From Phylloscopus collybita (Eukaryota > Chordata > Aves > Passeriformes > Phylloscopidae): a DNA stretch of 64,000 bases. The notes beneath the pieces were generated by a model that was not told the DNA's origin, ran no database searches, and worked only from the letters and a program-made list of their open reading frames with translations. Numbering within the stretch: the first letter of the stretch is position 1; each line of letters begins with the position of its first letter. The stretch spans positions 4,386,001 through 4,450,000 of the forward strand of contig JAJNNQ010000024.1 of assembly GCA_027886175.1 (NCBI GenBank), in the 5' to 3' direction. The position numbers and the translations under genes are program-made. Below, one piece after another: positions 1-14,522 of the stretch.

Positions 1-1427
1 TTTTAGTGAAGAATAGAAGCCTTTTCCCCAGGGCACGTTTCTGAGGTACAGTAATACATTAGAGCACGGCTGGGAAAAAAGAAGATTTAAACTTCAGAAT
101 ATAATTGATTTCTTCTACAAAAGTAGTTCCTGTATTTAGCAAAATGTATTTCAGCTTGTGTTTTTCTGAAAGAAAAGATAAATCGAAGCATAAATGCCTG
201 GCCTTATGGAAGTGGTTCATTTTTCTCAATCAGCTTCAAAAATACTCTGTATGATTTTTTTGGTTGCTGAAGCATAGAATATACTCTGTAATTGATTTAT
301 AATATTTATGGCTACTTGCATTTAACAAATTGAATTAGAAAGCAGTTCATGGGTGAAATGTCCTGGCATTAATTAACCCCCAAAGGTCCTCAGTAAACAT
401 TAAAGAAGGGCTACAGAAAATGTGAGTAATACACTGGCAAAATTGTATTTAATTCTTTTTAGAACTGTAAAAGGAAAGGATGACCCCCTCCTCTGCAAGC
501 TAAACTTATCCTAAAATAGTCTCTTTTTTAACACGACCCCTGGAAATGCTCCAGAGACCCACTGACCTAAGACCCTGTGTGAATAATTTTAATGTCAAGT
601 ATTTCAGATCTGTCTTAAAAAGTAAACACCAGCCCTCAGTAACCCCACTGCCTTCACATTTCCATCCTGCAGAATGGTAAATCTGGGCTTGTGGGAAGTC
701 AGGGGCCTGTGGGTTTGGGAACTTGTTTGAAAGGGTATCCCAAAGGAGAGATGTTCAATGGGCAGCTGTGGAAATACTGGCGTGAAAATCCTGGTGATGG
801 TGATCGAAGGCTCTTCCCTGGAAGAAAGAACTGGTTAGAGAAGAAAAGCGAATAAGCAGGAGGGAAGAGCAGCCAACACTTCACAAAGATTTACAGGAGA
901 GGGGAGAAAAGTCATGCAGGCAGTACTTGTTGGGAAGAGGGGAAGCCACAAGAGAAGAGTGTTTGGAGCAAGGGATGCAGCCCTGAGAGTACAGCAGAGC
1001 CTTTGTCACAGACACCTCTAGACCTCTGATTCTATTTACCTTTGGGGTTTGGTTATTCCATACTAATTTTTCTCTGACATTTCTTTGTTGTCCTCCTTAC
1101 CAACTCCCCCAAATAATTTTTTTGGTTTCCATTGTCAAGACACATGACAGATCTCTGTTATGTTGTCAGAAACATTCCAGCAGTTTCCCGTGAGAATTTT
1201 CTGATTTCTCAAAATCAAATTATTTTTATGGAGCATTTGATATCATCCATGTCTTGGACACTGGATAATTTTTAAAAATCACTCCTCTTTCCTTTCTGGC
1301 TCATCTCTCTATCCATCTGCAGCACAGGAACTGCCTCTGATTTGAGTACCTGCAGCTTCCCCGCTCTGTAATTTTTCAGCAGTGCCCCAGGAAGATTTGT
1401 CTGGGCCTGAAACATTGTTCTGTGCAT

Positions 1428-1447
1428 ATGTGTGTGTGTGTGTGTGA
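1428..1447. repeat. (TG)n microsatellite
   Basis: A short run of alternating T and G, about nine units, follows the bases CATA. It is a simple dinucleotide repeat in the intron. Nothing else marks it as functional. Confidence 0.85.
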
Positions 1448-4400
1448 AGAATTTCATAGAAGAGAACAGAACCAAGTCCTGAAATAATTAATGAGAAAGA
1501 ATTACTTTTCTCTGAACTGCTTTGGTGTGATATCTATATTCCAGGTTTATTTCACATGCATTCATGGATCAGAACAGTTACTACTTATTAGGATACTTTA
1601 ATAGAATGTGGCATCAGCAGAATTATGATGTTACTGTGGAGCAATGCTTCTCACATTGCATTGGATATATTTGGAAGCAGAACTGCTGGGGGGAAATCTG
1701 AGCTAATAATTTCTGCAGCTGTTTTTCATGTATATTATTTTACAGCTTCAATTCACTCTTCAGATATGGGTTATTCTTCTAAAATGCTTTTTAAATGTAC
1801 TTTAGATAATATTCAACATCCCAAAGCACTGTAGATATATGTCAGCATTTCTGTTTATAATTAGCAGAGCAAATGGCTTCAAAGTAACCTATTCTAAAAG
1901 AAATCCAGCTGCTTCATTAATAATAGTTGTTTCCTGCAGATATAAGTCCACATTTTTAAAAGCTTTTGTGACAATACAAAGAAGCAGAGAGGCTTTATCT
2001 TTGGCAATCCTAATGAAAGGCGTTCAGTGACTATAACAAATGTTGTGGGATTTGGAAGGGCTTATCACATAGTCTGTCTTTCTTATTATTTAAAGGAATC
2101 AATTGTTCCAGTGCAAAGTGTTTTTACACAGAGGGGAAAAAAGTCCATTTCTCACCATAAGAAATATTTCCCCGCATACCACGACCGGTAAAAATTCCCC
2201 AGCATATCCCTCCATCTGTCTTTCTCCAAAAGCCAGCAAAAATGGATCAGTCTTACAAATTCAAAGGGAGATTCTGTGGTGAAACCACGTGAGGGTATTC
2301 CAGAGGAAGAATTCCATTTGCCATCACCCTCCTCACAGCCATGGTGGGATATTTGCGCTCATGCCAGTAACGGGTTGTGCCACAAATCAGAAGCCTCCCC
2401 CCACCTTTTAATCTCTCACCCCTAAAATTTTAATAGCCCTTACTTCCTTGCTTTCCAGGTAGCAGTGTCCACTTTCTGCTATTTGTATGGATTTAACAGC
2501 AAGCTCAGCTGAATTATGTCTTCCCCACCACACAAAGTATCCTGTATGCCAGCTGCTAACTTTTGAGCTTTTGGGTAAAAAACATTGGCATGGATTTGCA
2601 ATATGAAGCTGCTTCAGAGATAGTCTAGTGGGAAAGCATCAGCTAATTAGAGCCAATTTTGTAAGATGATGGTAATTAATTTCAGTGATTGTGCATCATC
2701 AGACATCCTAAATTGCTGGATACACTTGACACTGAATTTTCCTCTGCATTATTTTCGCAATTACATAAAACTCATTTAGAAAAGATGAAACTTAGTTTTT
2801 TGTAGTGTTGTTTGGGAGTTTTTTATCATATAACATTGAGACATGTAGGTTAATCATCCCACAAAATACCTAAAATTTGCCATCAATGAGACAGTTGTCT
2901 GAGCAGAAATGAGGTTCATGTGGATTCACTTCTGGTAACACTTAGAGAGATTTCTCTGAAAAAGGATGTGGGTTTTCAGCTAAGAGTTTCCTCAGGGGCT
3001 AGAAACCTCTTCCAGCATTATACCAACAGCTTCCAGACAGAGGAAATCTGTGCTTGGAAAGAAAGTGGCTAACCCTTGGGAATTGAGGAGACTCAGGTAA
3101 AATTTCCAGTTACCAGCTTCACACAGACTTTGGATGGGGCTCATTGTCATTGAGTTTTAGTCACCTGCCTGTGTCATGGAGCTCTCAGCAATCACTTATT
3201 CTCCAGGCATATGAGGCAAATAATAAAGGCAAGAAGGGTTGAGAGGGCAGCTCTCTGCATTGATAGAAAGATGTTAGTGATGAGACAGGGTAGTTGCAGT
3301 CAGCTGTGTTTGCTCGGGCCTGTGGATACAAGCTGCAGAAGGGACGACAAGAAAGACAACCAGGAGAGATGCCTCATAACCACAAACTAGAGAAAAAAAG
3401 CTGAAAACCCACAAAACCTTTTCAGCAAGCAATTTGGCAGCTTGCCCTGCTGTGGGTTGGAGATGCCTGTTGGACCCAAGCCTATGCAATAATTCCTGCA
3501 AAAGTCCTTTCCCCGAGGTTGGTCTTTTCACCCCGACACACCATCCCCCACTCAGCCCACTCTCTAAGCCTGTGCCTCACAGATTCATGGGGCCGTTCAG
3601 ATTAAAATCTCCCCTGCTTCATTTTGCTTTCACAGCTCCATTTAAGGGGTCATTCTTGGCTAAAATAATTTAGCATCACATGGAGAGGAACAGGGTGATC
3701 GGGAGGTGAGGTGGCTTCTTAGGAAGAATGATCCCTGGAGAGCTCTGTGCTGGCTTGGTCTGTGCTCACCTCCTGATGCATCAGGCAAGTGTGGGCATGG
3801 ATCTAAAGGAAAAGGAACATGCCTGGAAGCTGCCTTTTGGAGGAGGTTTGTGGTTGGCTACACAGAATCACATAAAATGAACCCAAGAATATCACTAGAA
3901 CACCAAACTTCTTTCAGTATTTTTCTGCAGCTGCAGACTACCAGAGCTTTGTTCCTGTTGAGTGTCCAAGGTGTGCTGAATAGATATTTAGGTATCTAAA
4001 TATCAGAGATACTTAGGTTTGAAAGACACTCCAGTCTTCTCCAGTTTTGTGAATTTCAGAGCTGTAAAAGGAAGGGATGTATTACCTGGGGTAATCACAG
4101 CACCACCTTGCTTTCCTCATTGTTGCTATTTGCCATTTCAATTCTCCTCTTTCTGCTCAAAAGCAGGTGCTGATATATTCCCATTCATTTCAGAAAATTA
4201 AAATAATTGTGGGAAAAAAGTTAGATTTATATACAGGCAAGCACAGTAAGTGAAAATGCTGCCACACATTCTTTTTTTCTTTCAAAGAGTCTATAAGAAA
4301 TGTACTTAATTGCCTTAGAGCACCAACTGCAGCAGACTGTACAGCAAATGAAACCCTGGAATTCAGCTCCAAGTTTTAATCCCTCGAGGCTGGCCTAGCA

Positions 4401-5429
4401 GAGGCTAAGATAAGTGTTACTAGATGGAGAAAATATTGTGATATATTGCTCTTTCTTGCAGTAATCGTTATGAAGTTACTCTCAAAGCAGCTTTGCCATC
4501 ACACTCACCCTTTTTTCAGCTACAGTTTAGATGCTGTGGCAGACACATTTAGCAAGTTTGGGGGCAAGGGAGAGAAGACAAAAATGAGCACTTGCAGCAA
4601 ATTCTACAAAGCAATGTTGTAAAGTGTGCGTTGTATATCCATCTAACATGGCCTCACTAGACAGTGTAAGCTGTGGGGAAGAGAAGCCAGGTGGCCTTTT
4701 CTACATTTAATGGTTCCTGTTATTATTTATCTGCATTCAGAGAAGCAACACCGTTGGAGCTCATAACTAATATTCCCTCTTTTGCTTTCCCATGCAGCAT
4801 TCACGTGCACTTTACTTTATTGGAAGCACGTTCCTTTCCTGGCAGGATAAAGGTGGCATTTTGCTTTCAAAAATCAGTCTGTAAAAGAGAAAACCTGCAC
4901 TGGAAACCTGGAAACAGCTGATACCAATTTTTTTTCCCTATTTATTTATTTTTTTAACCAAAATTGGATTGAGCAATTAGAAAGTGAATTTGAAAGAATG
5001 CATTCCCTTAACAATGAAATTGTAAGCAGCACATATTTAAGTGATCCAAGGTTGCACTGAGAAGCTGTCACTGATGCTACAGAGCCAGCATTTGTTCTCA
5101 AGCAGTGTTTTACCCTCCTAAATGATGAATAAAACATCAAAACAGGATGGTGCTGTGAGAAGTTCATTTGGAAATGCTGGGCATTTTTAATATGTAGATA
5201 TTCTTACTTAGACATTAAATACCATAGATATTCTTAGTACCGAGAAACAAGAATTTTTTTACAAACTGTCTTGTATTTCAAGGCAGAAAGAATTTGAAAG
5301 GTGATGTGGACTCTCTCAGTGTGCTCTTTGTGAATTTGTCAAGAATGAGAAATCAGAAGATCAGAACAGAGCCAGTGTCTTTTAAATGAAGGTATTTTGA
5401 ATGTCTTTTGAAGGAGAGGAAAAAAGCCA

Positions 5430-5815
5430 AGAAATTACAGGCCAGTCAGCTTAATGTCAACTGCTGTAAGATATCTGGAACAAATTATCAAACAAAGTCT
5501 AAGCATCTTAAAGACAACAGTGAGATAAGTGTGAGCCAACACGGATTTGTCAAGAACTAATTCTGTCAAACAGAACTGGTTTCCTTTTGTAGCAGGGCTC
5601 AGGTTTTGTGGCTGTGAGAGAAACAGTTGATCTCGTTAACTTTGGCTTCAGTAAGGCTTTAAAACTCACATGAGATCCTTGGGAGCAGACAGAGAAATGT
5701 GGTCTTCATGAAATTCCTGCTGTATTGGCTGCATCCTGTGTGGAGGGAATAGAATTTGGATGGAAAGAAGTATAGGGTAGGGCTGTTGTGCACTCTGTGA
5801 AGGATCACTCATTAG
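5430..5815 (+). mobile_element. Ancient CR1/L3-like LINE fragment, reverse-transcriptase region
   Basis: Reading from 5433, the plus strand encodes Asn-Tyr-Arg-Pro-Val-Ser-Leu followed by a Leu-Glu-Gln-Ile-Ile-Lys-Gln stretch. That is the conserved block at the start of the CR1/L3 reverse-transcriptase palm region. The following DNA still follows the family pattern (the His-Gly-Phe-like block, then a Phe-x-Lys-Ala-Phe-like block near 5640-5670) but is broken by stops and small indels. No intact protein is encoded. The high divergence indicates an old insertion, predating the better preserved CR1 tails elsewhere in the window. Identification is by remembered family consensus; the ends are approximate. 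Confidence 0.75.
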
Positions 5816-6734
5816 CATTTAAAACGAACTAAAGTAATTATATTTAACTAAATTAATGGAATCTATTAATAATAATCAAGTCTGCATGGAACTCTCTCAA
5901 CAGTTGGGTGAAGAAGAAATCAGCAACTGACCTCATTTAGTACCAAAAGTATAAACTTTAGTGTGACACATGTGACAATTTGAAGCATGAGTTACACTTC
6001 CAAGAAATACCAAGCTGCAGCTTGAATTTTGGAAGATTTATCCTGACAAAGTTCTACCATTTCCTTTGCACAGTGAAACTGTAGCAATAAATGCATAGCA
6101 AAACTGCATCTTTCACCCAGTAGGAACTGCCAGTGGTGAATATGACTGAAGACACAGACACACCATTTTCAGTGCTGTTCTCCATTTAAATAATCTGCAG
6201 CAAAATTTTTAGACCTGTAGCAAATCCTGCACAGATGATAAAGGCCTAAAAAGTGTTCTTACTCATTTGGCAAATAAATAAGTGGGTTTTGGAATAGATG
6301 GAACTCCAGAAACAGACTACAGAAAAATGGCCACACCTCTGAAAGATTACTGGGGAGTGAAATGGAAAAAATATCTGAAGAAGAAAAATTCTTGTTGAAA
6401 AGCAGTAAACTGGGCACTGGAGCTGAAAACTGGAGGGCAAAAATGCAATGAGAGAAACTCTGGATATCCTCCTTCCTCCCCTACAGTAACTGAACCTCTT
6501 CAGCAGCCCATTATATGTTAGTGCTCTTGAAAGGTCTGTAGCACAAGGAGAATATTTCACTTACATAAGGTCCTCAAAAGCAAACTGTAGCTGAATAAAA
6601 ATCATTTTTCAGGGCATTTTTATGGTCTGCACAAATGCAAGAGCAACTGCTCAGATATTGCATCTATACCCAGCTGTTGTGAAAAGTTTATTTAGCAAAG
6701 CCATCAAAGCTTGATTAAAATTTAATGGGATGAT

Positions 6735-6850
6735 AGGATAAATGTGGTGAGTCCACTGGGGTCTGCATTGCTGCCAGTATTGATTAACACCCTTAATAGC
6801 CCAGTGGGAATCCTATCAAAAACATATTTCAACTGTAAGCAATGGGAATC
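6735..6850 (+). mobile_element. Possible continuation of the ancient CR1/L3-like LINE
   Basis: The segment near 6756-6805 resembles the stretch after the catalytic core of CR1/L3 reverse transcriptase (Gly-Val-x-x-Gly-Ser-Val-Leu-x-Pro, then an Ile-Asn-x-Leu-like block), strongly degraded. It has the same strand and order as the fragment at 5430-5815, so the two may be parts of one insertion separated by about 900 bases. Similarity is weak. Confidence 0.35.
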
Positions 6851-9020
6851 AGAATAAAGCCCTGGGTAACAACAATCCTGTCAGTCAGATGAGTGTTTTA
6901 TTTCCCTTTATACCAAGTGAATAAAACAAGATAGTGGAAAGTTCCCAAAGGATTGTGCCTGGGGGCTTAAAAAATCCTAAAAATATGAGGCCAGATTCTA
7001 CCTGCGATAATTTCATCAACCTAGTTGAATTTTCCAAAGGTTAAATGTAGCTTATAGTCTGTATTCAGATCAGCTCACATTAAAAAATATTTTTTGATGT
7101 ATTGAAAGATAACAGTTTGTAGACTGTAAGGGGATACAGCTGGCATGGAAACTGATGCAGAAGTGATTACAAAGAGACTTGATTGAGAAAAGACTCTTCT
7201 GCTGACAGGAAAAATGTAGTTGGCCCAACTGCAAGGCTGGCAGTGAAAAAATATAAAACCAAGCATGAGAAAAGAGAGGGGAGAACAGATGCAGTAGAGG
7301 ATTCTGAGAAATCTACAGAGGGAGAAGGAGGACAGACTAAAATTGCAGCTGGTACATTAGTAGGTCTGTCATTTCTTTAACAGTGAAGATAAGAAGCTTT
7401 AACTTTTTGTGTCAAGGCAGAAGCCCAGAAAAACTTGAAAGAAGGATGGAGAGAATGGCAAAAGCGTGAGATTGTTTTAAACTCAGGCATTACAGCTGTA
7501 CTGGTAAGGCAAGTACTGAGACCTGGAAAGAGCAGACAAAAGGTTATGTTTTATGAAAAATCAGCCAAGCATGGTCTAGATTTGAAAGAGCAGAAATTCA
7601 AAAAGGAAGGAAAGAATGCTTGCAATCCAAGAAGACAAAAGGTTAAGGGAGGTGCTGCAGATGACTCTGAGGTTTGTTGAAAAAATGGAGCTGCTAAGGA
7701 GGATAAAGAGGAGGTAAAATCCAGAGGTTTGAGGGGTTCTTTTAGTTTGGTGCTTTGTTGTGGGGGTAGAGAGGGGCTTGAATGGGTGTTCTGCAAAAAT
7801 CAGGTCTGGCTCTTTGTTCCAAATCCTAGTTCTACAGTCAGCTGAAAAAAAGCAATCTGTACATGGCAAGTGTGAAGAGTATTAACTGCTGGCAACCAGC
7901 TTCGTAATTTTTTTAATCAATTGAACAATTAGAATTATTAAATAAAAGGCAGACCCAGAAATCTCATGTGGCCTCATTACAAAAACATTGGCTAGAATTC
8001 CTGTCCTTCCTTTACAGGAAGCAGCTTAAAAGTAGTTAAGAATATAATCTTTTGTCTCTCTTTGCTTAATTGCTGGTCGGAATGGCTTTATTTAAAACCT
8101 CTGTCAATGGTAGTTGTGTCTTGTCCCTCAGCTGAGTGTCCCCTGCAGAACCAGCTGCTCATAGGTGGCCTTGATGGTGGCAAGGAGGGAGAGTGTGGCC
8201 TGATTGCTTGGGCAGAGCTGCCTCCACTTTGGTGTGGAGATTTTAGAGACAGAAAAGCTTTATATAAGCCCTGACAGAAGACTCTGACATCAGTTCTAAA
8301 TAGTTGGTTTCAAAGAAGTGTCATTAAATGTCCTTTCTTGGGAGGTGGCTGTGGTGTTTGGCGTGGCTCCTTAAATACCAGTGTTGCTGGGAAGTATAAT
8401 AAGGCAGTGAGGTCTCCTAGTTGACCAGGTGTGATGGTATCTTCCTTTTACCATCTTCCTTCTGATTTTTGTCATAGTCTTTAAATGTTCATACCTTGAC
8501 TAGCTGGATGTAGGCCCCAAAGCATTGAGTCATTATGGGAATGCTGAAATACTTTGCTGACCAGGGATAAAGCTAAGCATGGTTCAGCCTGTTGCTTTGC
8601 TGAATCTAATGAATTCGTTTAACTTCCTCTAGGCTTCTCCCCTATAAAGATCATCTTGCTTAAATGCATGAGCTAAGCAATAGAAGTGTTCTGAATACTG
8701 ATAGAATTTGCTGTTTGTCTGTAGCCCGATGGTGAAAGTGTTGAAAGAGAAAATGGAAAGTTTACTTGTTTGCAGGAGTTGCTTTTGTTTGGCTGTTCCT
8801 GCTAACATAAAAAGCCTGGGTCACTGAATAATCCATGAGAAGCTAAATGTCTGCCAGTTGAGGTCACAGAAATACTCCTGCAAGCAGCCTGCTGTGAATG
8901 GTAGATAGGGCAGGCCTAAACAAGGCAAAGAGCCTTGATTAAAATCACATTTCTATGCCATTCCCCACTGCCACATATTTCAGGAGCTGTCTGATGCAGG
9001 ACATAAAGAAATGTTAACTT

Positions 9021-9080
9021 TGATGCTGCAGATGGAGAAACTGTGGCCCAGCAAGGCTGCCCAGCTGGGCAGGCACAGTT
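9021..9080 (-). repeat. MIR-like (CORE-SINE) fragment, minus strand
   Basis: The plus strand reads like the reverse complement of the MIR core (the 'cagatggagaaactg-tggcccag' region followed by a shortened 'gcccagctgg' block). Only about 60 bases match and there is an internal gap. This is a weak identification from remembered consensus and could be chance. Confidence 0.35.
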
Positions 9081-9723
9081 AATGGCATAACTCTTATTTA
9101 CATGTTCAACTCCAATAGATTTGAGAAGGTGTTAAGCAGTTTAATGCATTCATGAGTCTGAGTTTAACCTAAATCAGCCAGGAAGATTTTGGTAAAGCTA
9201 CATAACTCTTGAACTCCTTCCCAAATCTCCTTTTTAATCTAGTCTTCAGAGATTGTTAGGTGCACAAGTAACATGAGCTAAAGCCCCAAACTGTTTAAGG
9301 TTATTTTGGGATTTTTTTTAAAAAAAACAACCCTCCCCAAAAAAATCAAAGTGAGGTAACAGCAGTACCTCAATGCAGACAATCAAGGCTAAGACAATAA
9401 AAAGGGGGTTCTTTGTTTCCTGAGGCCATGGTGCAATAGGTGAAAAGTTTTGTGGCCTTTCTCATTCTTGTACTAAAAGTAGTGCTGAGGGAAGGCATTC
9501 ATAGTAACCAAGTATGAAAGCAATTAAATGTTGTCAGTAGGAAGACTGGGAAATGTGTGAAAATATGGAGGAAAGGGGGATAAGCTGCACAATGAGAGAT
9601 GTGATGGGATGCACTGCCAAGCAACTTAAGTCCTTGAAAAAACAAACTTGCAAGTGGGCAGCTTTGCTGGATGGGTGACAGAAGCCTTTTAAATAAGATC
9701 TGTGCCTCGTATCACTGGAATGA

Positions 9724-9999
<276 letters not shown>

Positions 10000-12900
10000 T
10001 GATTGCCTGGTGTCTCCTTTATTCCAGTTACAAATTTGTCTGTGCCGTAGGAAAACAGTCGGAATTGGCTTTGTTCCCTTCTCAGCCATATGATTCAATA
10101 AACACACTGGCAGTGCCAAGGGAAGTTGTTTTGATTTTTGGCTAAGGGATGTGTAATAAACTTTGGCAAAAGTTTATTTTAAACAAATGTGCAAGTATAA
10201 ATGGGAAACCTTTTTCATTCTTCTTTGCAGTTTTGTTGGCTGTGGGGGGTCTTTTCCCATGTTATTTCCTCTTCTGGCTATTTGTGTATCTTGTTTGTAA
10301 AAGAGAGAGATGGGAGAGGAGAGGATCTTACCAGCTTCAGTGTTGGAAGCATGCTGTTAAGCCTTGCATTCATAAATTAGAATTTTAATCTTATTTCACT
10401 AAAGTTTACCTTCTAGCAGGACATGTAGGACCTTCCTTGCATGGTTTAGGTCTCAGTTTATTAATACTTAATTCCTTGTGTGATGCAAATAAACTGTTAC
10501 AATGGCAAATGGGATTTGGGTGAGGGGAGCTGGGGTGGGTTCTTTTGGTTTGTGGTGTTGTAGAGGGTTCCAGTGAAGTGAAAAATTCTTGAACATGAAG
10601 AAGCTTGTTCAAATGACAAGTCCCAATACAGCATTTTTTCCTGATACCAAACTACATTTCAGTTCCAATTATTATCACAACAGCTAATTGCTAGCTGATT
10701 TTTGAGTAACTTTCATATTTATCATTTAAACTAAAACTATTTCAGAGGCAGAGTGCATTCTCATTACTACTCTCACAAAATGTGCAGAATTTGTATATTC
10801 CTGGGATAGGGCACAGTGACAGAATTGTAATAGAGAAGATAAATGAACTTTAAATTATTTATTTCACCCTTTTTTTCTATTTCACTTTAAAAAGTGATGT
10901 ATGGTCAAAATAAGGAACTCATCTAATTTCTCTGTACTGCAGTATTGTGATGCATCTACTGAATTCAATGTAGATAGTCTAATGGGATTATACATCTTAT
11001 GTATTTATAGATGTAGAATATATATTTACTTTTAGTTTAGGCCTAAAATAGAGGTGTTCCAATAATTTTGCTGCAACTTCCATTTCTTAGACACTCTATA
11101 CAGAACTGCAAGCTGACTTAGAGGAAAACAAGTCACTTTGCAAGGTTTTCTATTGGTTTTAATATGCAATCTGGGGGGAAAAAAATGCCCCAGATTTTAC
11201 TTTATAGCAGAGATTTCCTTCATTTAGTTCTCAAAACCTCTTTTGCTTCACAGTGCCTCTTAGTAAGTGGCTTGAAAGGGAAAATAAACATCACTGCAGC
11301 TTAGCAGGTTCTCAGGTGAGGGCTGAGCCTGCTAGTTGCCCCTGTGAGGAGCTCAGCTGGCACCAAGTGCCCAGTGACAGGAGTCAAGTGACAGTCTCAG
11401 CTCTGAGCTCAGGCTAATGGGCCCAGCTGGTGTGAGGCACTGGGGATGGCCAGGCAGCCCCTCTCCCAGTGAGCTTCAGGAAAGATACCAAATGATAATC
11501 AGAGGCTTTCAGCTCCTGCATTTTATATAAATTATCCTGCAATTTTCTGCTGAATGCCGACACAACGTTTAGTCTTACAGAGCAGTTACTGCCTGTCCTG
11601 TTCATCATGGCTAGAGCTGCTTTTAAACAGGAAGTGCTGTGTTGTGAAAAAAGCCCACAGTGCCATGACATATTTCTTTTTTCCTTTTATCTGTGCTGAA
11701 TGATGTCCTTGAAAGGAAGGCTTTCTTGAAAGGAACAGGCTTTGTTGAAATGCTCCCCGTTTTCCTGTCGCTTCACCCAGCTGCTTAACATGAGAGCCCT
11801 GTTGTAGGTGTAGAACTCAGAAGTGCCTCAGAGCCTCTTCTCCAAGCTGCCAAGGCTGCAGCCAGGTGCTGAACTACCAAATGCTGCCAAGCAGGTATCC
11901 AGGGCACGTCCAGCAGGAGGGGATACCAGGGGTTGATGGCCAGTGGCAGCTCCCTGTGTCAGCCAGGCATCCACAGTCAATCTGTTTCAACCATGAACCC
12001 CCCCCAAAGAAGAGCAAAGAGCATTGAAAGGTGGGAGAATGCTGTGTACCATCACGATACGAACTAAAAACTTTGTAAATGGGAAGAATTGAAAGCAGCA
12101 GAGTCAGGTATAAGGGAAATGGAAAGCAATTCAAATCACTTAGTCCTTCAGCTGCAGCTTTCCTGTCCTTGCAGGTGGGTCCTCACACACTAAATGTTTT
12201 AGTCACTGTGGCAGAGTCCACCCAGTTCTTTCTGTCACCTCTGGCCCCTGGGAAGTGTCCTTCCCTCATTCCTGAGGGCAGACAGACACATGTTCTGTGT
12301 TACACTCTGTGTGAACTGGAGGCAGCCAGGTTTCTGTGGGGTGCTCTTGCCTTCCATGGGCTCCATCCTCAGGGTCTTGTTCCCCTTGAGCAAGTGCAGC
12401 AGATTTCTCTGTAGGAACACTCAGCAGGAAGTCAAGAGCTCTCTCAGTTTGCAAAAGGACTCAGCACAACTCTGACCAATATGGGGTGGGAACACAAAGA
12501 AGGAAAGATTTGTCACAGTGGCTGTGGAGGGCTCAGGGAAGGCTGTCATGGTAACAGAAGGGACTAGAAGCCCACACTGGGTGCCAAATCCTCTTGCAGC
12601 TCTCACTGCCCATCATTTTTCCACCTCATGAACACCTTCCCAACAGCAGGCCATGTGAATTACTAGAGGATTTTATAGCATCTCTTTAGTTCCATACTGT
12701 GTTTTCACCACGTGAAGGTTAAACCCTCAGTGCTCTCTCAAAGATTCTGGTGCTTTTAGAATTCATGTTTCCTCTCCACAGAGATTTTTATTGATAACAG
12801 CCCTGTACCTGTAACTGCAAGAAATCCACAGAGTGAGTCTGCATATTGAATAGTGGTATTTCTAGCCTCACATCTGTACAGCACTGTCAGTGCTCAGAGG

Positions 12901-14361
12901 AAACTGATTATTTTATCTTCCCCTTTTTCTCTCAGTCCTGGTGTCAGAAACTGAATTATACAATTGGATGTTTTCTTTGGAAATTATCTACAATACACTG
13001 TAATCCAAAAATAGACTTTTACATCTATGATGCAGTGGTCATTTATTGTGTAAATGTATTTTTTTGATCTTCCAGCCTATTGAGACAAGGGATGTAAATA
13101 TGTCTTGGATGAGAGGGTTTTGAGGAAATAAAATATTGATTCCTGTTTGTTACCTAGAATCAAAAATTTTACAGCAAGATACCATTTTAGAAAAAGAAGG
13201 AGGAATTAAAAGCCAGGAACATTTGACTGCAAATCTTTGTGTTCCAGACTGATCAGGAAGAGATAAGGCAAACTTTGAGAAAACTGAGTGAGCTTTTCCT
13301 TTGGAAACAAAACTCTCATTTTTAGTAGTGGTTTGCAAGGCAACAGTTAGTCATAAAAAGACATTTCTAGTATATAAATAAGCATTTCTATCAAGACAAA
13401 GGACATCTAGGCTCTTGCATCCCTGCTTTCAGATACTGTCTAAGATGTTGTAGACCCATTTAGTTTAAAACATGGTCAGTGTTCACATGTATTTCAAAAG
13501 GAAATGGCCCCAGAACAATTCTTTTCATGTAGCAAAATATTTATAATTAGAACAGAATTTGTGGCACTACTGGTATAAAAAGGACTAAACTGGTATTTCT
13601 TTTACAGGTGACACCCTAATAGGCTGCATTAACTCTGATTTTTAGTAAGACAAAAAGCTGCTACAAATGGAATTGTATGATACAGAAATGCATTCTAGAC
13701 TTCTTTTTATCAGCTTTATTTCTGAATCCATTCTGAATTCCTTCTTTCAGCCTTACTACATGAAATCTTTTCTTCTTTACATAATGGTAGTTAGAGAATT
13801 CTTTTATTGCATTGTATTTCCCAAATCACTTTGTAAACTTTATGGGTCTGATTCTTCTCAAGCCAGCTGGGTGAAATACCCCATCCAGGAAAATCTCAGA
13901 CTTACTAGATTCATTAGAGGAGCAAGGATTGATACCAGTAATCTTTATAAAAACTAGGAAGTAGTAAAACTTGGGGTGGATTAGGATGAGACATTCATAT
14001 TTTTTTACTTTTTATATACTTTGCACATTGCAAGACACTTTCAGATTTCCCTGAACACAAGCAACAGGTCTGGGGAGAGAAGTTTTAATTTGCTGAAGAG
14101 TGAAACAAGATGCAGGTGATTTTCCAATTAATTTGGGATGTTAAGCAATAGTTTCTGAACAGTCTCTGTACTATTGCAAGCATATTACTTAGGTATTTAA
14201 GGTTAGAATTAACTATGCACCATAGAGTAAATTGGTTATTGACAACCATTGAGAAAAGGAAGCTGCAAAGGTTTGCATTAACTTCTTTTCTTGAAACCTT
14301 ATTGGTGACCTAAGGTTGAGAATAAATGGTGTCAACTCTTTAACTCTGTGTGACATGACAT

Positions 14362-14522
14362 GAAGGGTCTGGAGCAGCAGTCTGATGAGGAGGGGCTGAG
14401 GGTGCTGGGGGGGCTCAGCCTGGAGAAGAGGAGGCTCAGGGGGAACCTTATTACTCTCTACATCTCCCTGAAAGGAGCCAGGTGCTCCAGGGGAGGTTTA
14501 GATTGGATAACAGAAAAATAAA
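14362..14522 (+). mobile_element. CR1 LINE, 3' portion with internal deletion
   Basis: The sequence from 14362 matches the end of CR1 ORF2 closely: 'ctggagcagcagtctgatga', a Leu-Arg-Gly-Leu-Ser-Leu-Glu-Lys-Arg-Arg-like block, then 'ctctctacatctccctgaaa'. It then jumps, within a few bases of 14478-14485, to 'ccaggggaggtttagattgg', which normally lies roughly 100 bases further on. Thus a middle segment is missing. The copy is 5'-truncated, as is usual for CR1, and encodes no intact protein. Confidence 0.88.
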
